From Bacteroidales bacterium (GTDB lineage Bacteria; Bacteroidota; Bacteroidia; Bacteroidales; Prolixibacteraceae): DNA of 64,000 nt. A program made the translations under genes and the position numbers. Under the pieces are notes generated by a model, which was given only the letters and a program-made list of their open reading frames with translations, ran no database searches and had not been told where the DNA came from. This document shows, piece by piece, positions 59,228 through 64,000 of this stretch. The stretch is taken from assembly GCA_012729335.1 (NCBI GenBank), contig JAAYDJ010000007.1:186001-250000 (forward strand), given 5' to 3'. Each line of letters opens with the position of its first letter. Positions within the stretch are counted from its first letter, which is position 1.

Positions 59228-60397
59228 ATGGAAAAAAGTTCAAGATACACTGCCCGTGGCGTTTCGGCCTCCAAGGAGGAGGTGCACCAGGCCGTTGGCC
59301 ACCTCGACAAGGGTTTGTATCCGCGGGCTTTCTGCAAGATTATTCCCGATATTCTGGGAAATGACCCCGAATGGTGCAATATCATGCATGCCGACGGGGC
59401 AGGCACCAAATCCTCGCTTGCTTACCTTTACTGGAAAGAAACCGGAGATCTGTCGGTGTGGAAGGGGATTGCCCAGGATGCCCTGGTCATGAATCTCGAC
59501 GACCTGCTCTGTGTGGGTGCTGTCGACAATATCCTGGTCTCTTCGACCATTGGCCGGAACAAACACCTTATTCCCGGGGAGGTCATTGGGGCGATTATTT
59601 CCGGAACGGAGGAGTTATGTGCAGAATTGCGGGCCCTGGGCGTGGGAATCTGGCTTACCGGCGGGGAGACGGCCGACGTAGGCGATCTGGTGAGAACCCT
59701 TATTGTGGATTCGACGGTCACCTGCCGGATGAAGCGCAGCGAGGTCATTGATGCGGGGCGCATTGCCCCGGGGAATGTGATCGTCGGACTGGCCTCCTAC
59801 GGGCAGGCCACCTATGAGAAAAGCTACAACGGAGGAATGGGGAGCAACGGGCTCACTTCGGCACGCCACGATGTATTCAGCCACGCCCTGGCAGGCCGCT
59901 ACCCCGAGAGTTACGACCCTGCAGTACCCCGTGACCTGGTATATGCGGGAAGTTTCGACCTGACTACCCCCGTGGCAGGCACCGGTCTGAATGCCGGTCA
60001 GCTGGTGCTCAGCCCCACACGCACCTATGCCCCTGTCATCAGGAGCATCCTCGCCGAAACCCGCCAAACCATCAGCGGGATCATCCACTGTTCAGGAGGA
60101 GCCCAAACCAAAGTGCTGAATTTCGTGGAAAATGTCCATGTGGTTAAAGACCATCTGTTCCCGGTGCCCCCCCTGTTCCGGATCATCAGGGAAGAATCGG
60201 GAACCAGCTGGCAGGAGATGTACAGGGTCTTCAACATGGGCCACCGGATGGAAATCTATACCGATGAGGCCACCGCACTCCGCATTATCGGCATGGCCGC
60301 CTCCTTCCGGATCGACGCCCGCATCATCGGCCATGTGGAAGCATACCAGGGTAAAAAACTCACCATTCACACCGAAGCAGGCCTCTTTGAATATTAG
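59228..60397 (+). CDS. purM: Phosphoribosylformylglycinamidine cyclo-ligase (AIR synthetase)
   Basis: A 389-residue PurM-type ATP-dependent enzyme that closes the imidazole ring in purine synthesis. The sequence [37 protein letters not shown] and [11 protein letters not shown] is characteristic of the divergent Bacteroidota PurM. The Met at 59228 (MEKSSRYT) matches the family start and is downstream of the minus-7 box, whereas an ATG at 59192 would precede it. The block purM-prfA-pyrF is conserved in the phylum; here a DUF4126 gene is inserted before pyrF on the other strand. Confidence 0.93.
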   Translation: MEKSSRYTARGVSASKEEVHQAVGHLDKGLYPRAFCKIIPDILGNDPEWCNIMHADGAGTKSSLAYLYWKETGDLSVWKGIAQDALVMNLDDLLCVGAVDNILVSSTIGRNKHLIPGEVIGAIISGTEELCAELRALGVGIWLTGGETADVGDLVRTLIVDSTVTCRMKRSEVIDAGRIAPGNVIVGLASYGQATYEKSYNGGMGSNGLTSARHDVFSHALAGRYPESYDPAVPRDLVYAGSFDLTTPVAGTGLNAGQLVLSPTRTYAPVIRSILAETRQTISGIIHCSGGAQTKVLNFVENVHVVKDHLFPVPPLFRIIREESGTSWQEMYRVFNMGHRMEIYTDEATALRIIGMAASFRIDARIIGHVEAYQGKKLTIHTEAGLFEY

Positions 60398-60525
60398 CTT
60401 ACAGTCCGACCCCTTTCCCGGGTATTCCGGACTGCGGACCCATACATCACGCCAATTCTCCGCCCCACGATTCCCGGCTCCCATTTGAAAAAGTTTTCAT
60501 TCACCCGATTTATACAGTGTTTACC

Positions 60526-61611
60526 ATGTCAGAATATCCTTTACTCGACAAATACGAATCGATACAGAACCGCTTTGAAGAGGTATCGCAGCAGATCACC
60601 GACCCGTCGGCGATGACCGACATGAAGCGATACATCAAGTTGAACCAGGAATACAAGCGGTTGGAGGCTTTGGTTGCGGCCTTCCGTGAATATAAGGCCA
60701 CCGTGGATAACATCACCACGGGGCTGGAGATCCTGGAAGAAGAGAGTGATTCCGCGATGCGGGAGATGGCCCGGGAGGAGATTGCCGCTTCGGAGGCGCT
60801 GCTTCCCGCAAAGGAACAGGCACTTAAGTTATTGCTGATTCCTGCCGATCCTGAGGATGCCAAGAATGCCATCCTGGAGATCAGGGCAGGTACCGGTGGC
60901 GACGAGGCCAGTATTTTTGCCGGAGATCTTTTCCGCATGTACTCCAAATATTGTGAACGCAAGGGGTGGCGGCTGGAAGTCACCAACATGAGCGAAGGTA
61001 CCGCCAGAGGTTTCAAGGAGATCGTGGCCACGGTGACCGGGGAAGGAGTATACGGTATTCTCAAATATGAGTCGGGGGTCCACCGGGTGCAACGGGTACC
61101 CCAGACCGAAACCCAGGGAAGGGTTCACACCTCGGCCGCCACGGTGGCTGTACTCCCCGAAGCCGAGGAATTTGACGTCGACCTGAGGGAAAGCGATATC
61201 CGCAAGGATACTTACTGTTCCTCAGGTCCCGGTGGCCAGTCGGTGAACACCACCTATTCGGCCATTCGTCTTACCCACCTTCCCACGGGAATTGTTGTGA
61301 CCTGCCAGGATGAGAAATCACAGCTGAAAAACCTGGCCAAGGCGATGACTGAGCTCCGGACCCGTATTTACAACATGGAATATCAGAAATACATCGACGA
61401 TATTTCCCACCGGCGTAAAACAATGGTTTCTACGGGAGACCGTTCAGCCAAAATCAGAACCTACAACTGGCCGCAGGGAAGGGTCACCGATCACCGTATT
61501 GGCCTCACCCTTTACAATTTGCCGGCCATCATCGCCGGGGACCTCGACGAAATCATTGAAAAGCTGATGATCGAGGAGAACGCCGAACGGCTGAAAGAAG
61601 CCGAACTCTGA
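60526..61611 (+). CDS. prfA: Peptide chain release factor 1
   Basis: A 361-residue-class RF1. The stop-codon-reading tripeptide is PQT (in [12 protein letters not shown], the PxT form of RF1, recognising UAA/UAG), and the GGQ catalytic loop is [11 protein letters not shown]. The ATG at 60526 ([10 protein letters not shown]) is chosen over a GTG nine bases upstream. It follows purM by 128 bases. The glutamine of GGQ would be methylated by PrmC, which is not in the window. Confidence 0.95.
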   Translation: MSEYPLLDKYESIQNRFEEVSQQITDPSAMTDMKRYIKLNQEYKRLEALVAAFREYKATVDNITTGLEILEEESDSAMREMAREEIAASEALLPAKEQALKLLLIPADPEDAKNAILEIRAGTGGDEASIFAGDLFRMYSKYCERKGWRLEVTNMSEGTARGFKEIVATVTGEGVYGILKYESGVHRVQRVPQTETQGRVHTSAATVAVLPEAEEFDVDLRESDIRKDTYCSSGPGGQSVNTTYSAIRLTHLPTGIVVTCQDEKSQLKNLAKAMTELRTRIYNMEYQKYIDDISHRRKTMVSTGDRSAKIRTYNWPQGRVTDHRIGLTLYNLPAIIAGDLDEIIEKLMIEENAERLKEAEL

Positions 61612-61775
61612 TCTTTCAGGGAAATTGGCCAGCCTCCGTAAGGGATGGTACGCTGAGGGCACGCCGCCGGTGGTTTTTTGAGGCATGGACTGCATCACTA
61701 TGAAAAGCGGTGAACAGCGCAGGGGGATGCAAGGAAAGGCAATAGGTGTTTTGCAGGTTCAGGCCGGAGGGATGG

Positions 61776-62354
61776 TCAGGTCGCGGCGGCTGTTTTCTTT
61801 CTTTTTCTGCGGAAGATCAGCCTGAAGAGGATCAGGAAGGTCAGGAGAATAAGGATGGCAATGATGACGGGGATGATGATGGTAACGATGGGGGTGACGA
61901 TAGCGGCAATGTTCTCGAAGGAGGATACCAGGAAGTTTCCGGTGCCGGCGGTAGTTCCGCTGGAGCCCAGCCTGAGGGCGGCGGTACTCCCCTGGACGGC
62001 GGCCGCAGCCCCCCCGCCCACAATGAACCCGGTGATCCACCGCGCCAGCTCATTGTCGACCGGAAGCACCGACGCCGAAATCAGGGTGCCCGCTCCAATG
62101 GCCAACGGCGTCGAGATGGTATCGAGCAGGTTGTCTATAAAGGGAATGTAGTAAGCCCCCACCTCCACCAGGGTGGCTACACCCAGACTCACCAACGCCG
62201 TATTCCCTGCCAGCCAGGAGAAATTCTCGGTGAGCGGCAGAAACCCCAGTCGCCCGGCAATACCGGCTATCAACAACGGCAGAAACACCCGGAATCCCGT
62301 GCTGGCGCTTAATCCGATGCCCAGAGCAATGGCTACAATGATCTCTTTTTCCAT
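61776..62354 (-). CDS. DUF4126 membrane protein
   Basis: A 192-residue polytopic membrane protein. The N-terminus MEKEIIVAIALGIGLSASTGFRVFLPLL is the DUF4126 signature, glycine-rich helices cover most of the chain, and the last helix ends in a basic tail (RRKRKK). Function is unknown. It is on the minus strand between prfA and pyrF, convergent with prfA and divergent from pyrF across 94 bases. Confidence 0.85.
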   Translation of the reverse strand: MEKEIIVAIALGIGLSASTGFRVFLPLLIAGIAGRLGFLPLTENFSWLAGNTALVSLGVATLVEVGAYYIPFIDNLLDTISTPLAIGAGTLISASVLPVDNELARWITGFIVGGGAAAAVQGSTAALRLGSSGTTAGTGNFLVSSFENIAAIVTPIVTIIIPVIIAILILLTFLILFRLIFRRKRKKTAAAT

Positions 62355-62448
62355 GACGATGCTTTTGTTTTGTTCAAAGGTAGAGATTTTATCTCTTGTT
62401 AAATTGTATCTTTAAATTTTGAAAGTGCAAAGCAAATACCCTGCCATA

Positions 62449-63279
62449 ATGAATAAAACCGAACTCATTGCCGCCATCAGGGAAAAGCGGAGTTTTCTCT
62501 GTATTGGCCTGGATACGGACCTGCACAAAATTCCGGCCTTCCTGCGTACCGAAAAAGATCCATTGTTCACCTTCAACAAGGCTGTCATTGATGCCACCTA
62601 CGACTTGTGCGTGGCCTACAAACCCAATCTGGCCTTCTATGAAAGTCTGGGTTCCGCCGGATGGGCCAGCCTCGAGAAAACCCTCCGCCATATCCGCGAC
62701 CACTATCCGGGGATGTTCGTTATCGCCGATGCCAAGCGGGGCGATATTGGCAATACTTCGGGTTTGTATGCCCGGGCTTTTTTTGAGGAAATGGATTTTG
62801 ACGCGGTAACCGTAGCCCCCTACATGGGGGAAGATTCCGTTAAACCTTTCCTGGAACACCAGGGAAAATGGACCATTCTGCTGGCCCTCACCTCCAACCG
62901 CGGCGCCGCCGACTTCCAGTTTTCGGAAGACAAAGACGGGGGAAAACTCTACGAAAAGGTTCTCCGCCGTTCCCTGGCTTGGGGAAACGACCAAAACATG
63001 ATGTATGTGGTAGGGGCCACCAAAGCAGAGAGCCTGGCCTCAATCCGCGCAATCATTCCCCGTCATTTCCTGCTGGTTCCCGGCGTCGGGGCCCAGGGCG
63101 GAAGCCTGGAGGAGGTTTGCAGGTACGGCATGAACGACGAATGCGGACTGCTGGTCAACTCCTCCCGGAACATCCTCTATGCCTCGGGAGAACGTGACTT
63201 CGCGGAAGCGGCCCGCAATGAAGCCCTTAACCTCCAGGTCGACATGGAGGAGGAACTGCTGGAAGCCGACCTCCTATGA
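62449..63279 (+). CDS. pyrF: Orotidine 5'-phosphate decarboxylase (type 2)
   Basis: A 276-residue TIM-barrel enzyme giving UMP in pyrimidine synthesis. The catalytic [13 protein letters not shown] motif (Asp-Lys-Asp array) and [13 protein letters not shown] are intact; the length and [10 protein letters not shown] block fit the type 2 (PyrF/TIGR02127) form. The ATG at 62449 ([10 protein letters not shown]) is used; the frame extension upstream starts at a TTG inside the promoter region. A near-match minus-7 box (TATCTTTA) lies about 40 bases upstream. Confidence 0.94.
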   Translation: MNKTELIAAIREKRSFLCIGLDTDLHKIPAFLRTEKDPLFTFNKAVIDATYDLCVAYKPNLAFYESLGSAGWASLEKTLRHIRDHYPGMFVIADAKRGDIGNTSGLYARAFFEEMDFDAVTVAPYMGEDSVKPFLEHQGKWTILLALTSNRGAADFQFSEDKDGGKLYEKVLRRSLAWGNDQNMMYVVGATKAESLASIRAIIPRHFLLVPGVGAQGGSLEEVCRYGMNDECGLLVNSSRNILYASGERDFAEAARNEALNLQVDMEEELLEADLL

Positions 63280-63402
63280 TCTGCGGGTTGCCTGGTCTCT
63301 GATCTCCGCGATAAACAGAACCTGTCTCCCCCTGCGGCGGGAATACTTCAGGTTAACAATAAATTAATTCATATTGAGGCAATAATCACTAAACAATAAG
63401 CT

Positions 63403-64000
63403 ATGACAGAACAGCAATGGCAAACCCTTCTGAACATCCTTGACGGGGAAGTGCCGCCGGAGCCCGTGGCAGGATTTATCATTGACAGTCCCTGGTTGCC
63501 GGGGTGGGCGGGAATCTCTACCCTGCAGTACTACTCTTCTGACAGGATGTGGCTGGACGCCAACCTGAAGGCGCAGGCTGAATTTCCCAATGTCCTTTTT
63601 CTTCCCGGGTTTTGGTCGGAATACGGGATGTGTACCGAACCGTCGGCTTTCGGGGCCAAAACGATCTGGACCACCCACGCCCTGCCCCATGCCGACAGGA
63701 TTATTTCTGACCTGTCGGAAGCCGCGGCCATCAGAGAACCCAATCCCCGTACCGACGGCTTGCTTCCCTTTGTGATCCAGCGGCTTGCGGACTGTCAGCC
63801 TGAAATCGAAAAGGCCGGCCATGAAATCAAGTTTGCCGTGGCCCGAGGTCCCCTCAACATCGCCTCCTTTCTGATGGGAACCACCGAGCTGATGATGGGC
63901 ATGATGATGGAGCCGGAAAGGGTTCACCAGCTTCTTGAAAAGATCACCCGTTTTTCCATCGATTGGCTCCAGCTCCAGAAGGAAAAGTTTCCGACCATCG
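63403..64000 (+). CDS. Partial uroporphyrinogen-decarboxylase-family protein (possible corrinoid methyltransferase)
   Basis: An open frame from ATG 63403 to the right edge, 199 codons without a stop. The N-terminal part (ILDGEVPPEPVAGFIIDSPWLPGW, then VLFLPGFWSEYGM and the segment FAVARGPLNIASFLMG) resembles the URO-D fold, whose members include HemE and MtaA/MtbA-type corrinoid:coenzyme-M methyltransferase relatives. It lacks the classic HemE N-terminal RQAGRYLPEY motif, so heme synthesis is unlikely. The nearby stand-alone MetH-activation-domain gene makes a corrinoid role reasonable. The C-terminal half and the neighbours are outside the window. Confidence 0.7.
   Translation, partial: MTEQQWQTLLNILDGEVPPEPVAGFIIDSPWLPGWAGISTLQYYSSDRMWLDANLKAQAEFPNVLFLPGFWSEYGMCTEPSAFGAKTIWTTHALPHADRIISDLSEAAAIREPNPRTDGLLPFVIQRLADCQPEIEKAGHEIKFAVARGPLNIASFLMGTTELMMGMMMEPERVHQLLEKITRFSIDWLQLQKEKFPTI

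Noticed and set aside
63403-64000. HemE, uroporphyrinogen decarboxylase of heme synthesis
   Set aside because: The conserved N-terminal HemE arginine motif is missing; it fits the wider URO-D methyltransferase group better.
1-64000. tRNA, rRNA, insertion sequences or prophage
   Set aside because: Intergenic gaps were read for cloverleaf-like or conserved RNA sequence and for transposase or integrase motifs; nothing convincing was seen, though a covariance search could still find a small RNA.

Overview
The window looks like chromosome from a GC-rich member of the Bacteroidota, probably an uncultured or environmental Bacteroidales/Marinilabiliales-type lineage. The signs are a SusC/SusD pair, a PorG-like (DUF6089) gene in the order nadK-porG-uppS-bamA-ompH-ompH, a type IX secretion (T9SS) C-terminal sorting domain, an animal/fungal-type (GT3) glycogen synthase, the purM-prfA-pyrF block, and repeated TAnnTTTG minus-7 promoter boxes with weak Shine-Dalgarno sequences. 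No rRNA, tRNA, CRISPR array or insertion sequence was recognised.

Layout. 1-1449 (minus): a partial CPBP-type membrane protease translationally coupled to an extended SDR epimerase. 1686-3263: a Cys-type sulfatase. 3328-9754: a tightly overlapping seven-gene carotenoid operon (phytoene synthase, CrtYcd-like lycopene cyclase, CruF-like hydratase, acyltransferase, glycosyltransferase, unknown secreted helical protein, CrtI/CrtD desaturase), consistent with a glycosylated, acylated carotenoid. 9786-14821: a radical SAM protein whose C-terminus runs into a short-motif repeat, DUF4301, a TPR protein and aroE. 14865-20918 (minus): 2-oxoacid:ferredoxin oxidoreductase korAB, a strong bidirectional terminator, then a large protein with two receiver-like domains and a PEP-synthase-type ATP-grasp. 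21032-24887: gamma carbonic anhydrase, then a nucleotidyltransferase plus anomeric-kinase-like pair with a perfect 16-bp palindrome near its predicted transcription start, and a lipid kinase.

25003-35409 (minus): envelope and central genes: murI, glycogen synthase, two OmpH/Skp chaperones, BamA with a Gly/Tyr repeat loop, uppS, porG-like, nadK and a CBS protein, divergent from pdxJ and an alpha/beta hydrolase (35469-37010). 37164-53890: a carbohydrate region with a CotH-kinase lipoprotein, SusC, SusD, a copper-type P-ATPase, a six-hairpin GH65-like protein, a GH53 endo-galactanase, a stand-alone MetH-activation-domain protein and a GH44-like enzyme with a T9SS sorting domain. 54026-64000: housekeeping (acidic-tail protein, gpmI, DUF3109, VOC protein, acyl-CoA synthetase, purM, prfA, DUF4126, pyrF), ending in a partial URO-D-family protein.

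Themes that join up: the PorG/BamA/Skp block builds the outer membrane and T9SS that the GH44 enzyme needs for export; SusCD with GH53 and GH44 points to plant galactan and beta-glucan/xyloglucan use; the B12-reactivation domain and the URO-D protein hint at corrinoid one-carbon chemistry. All functions are inferred from family resemblance read by eye; no database search was possible.
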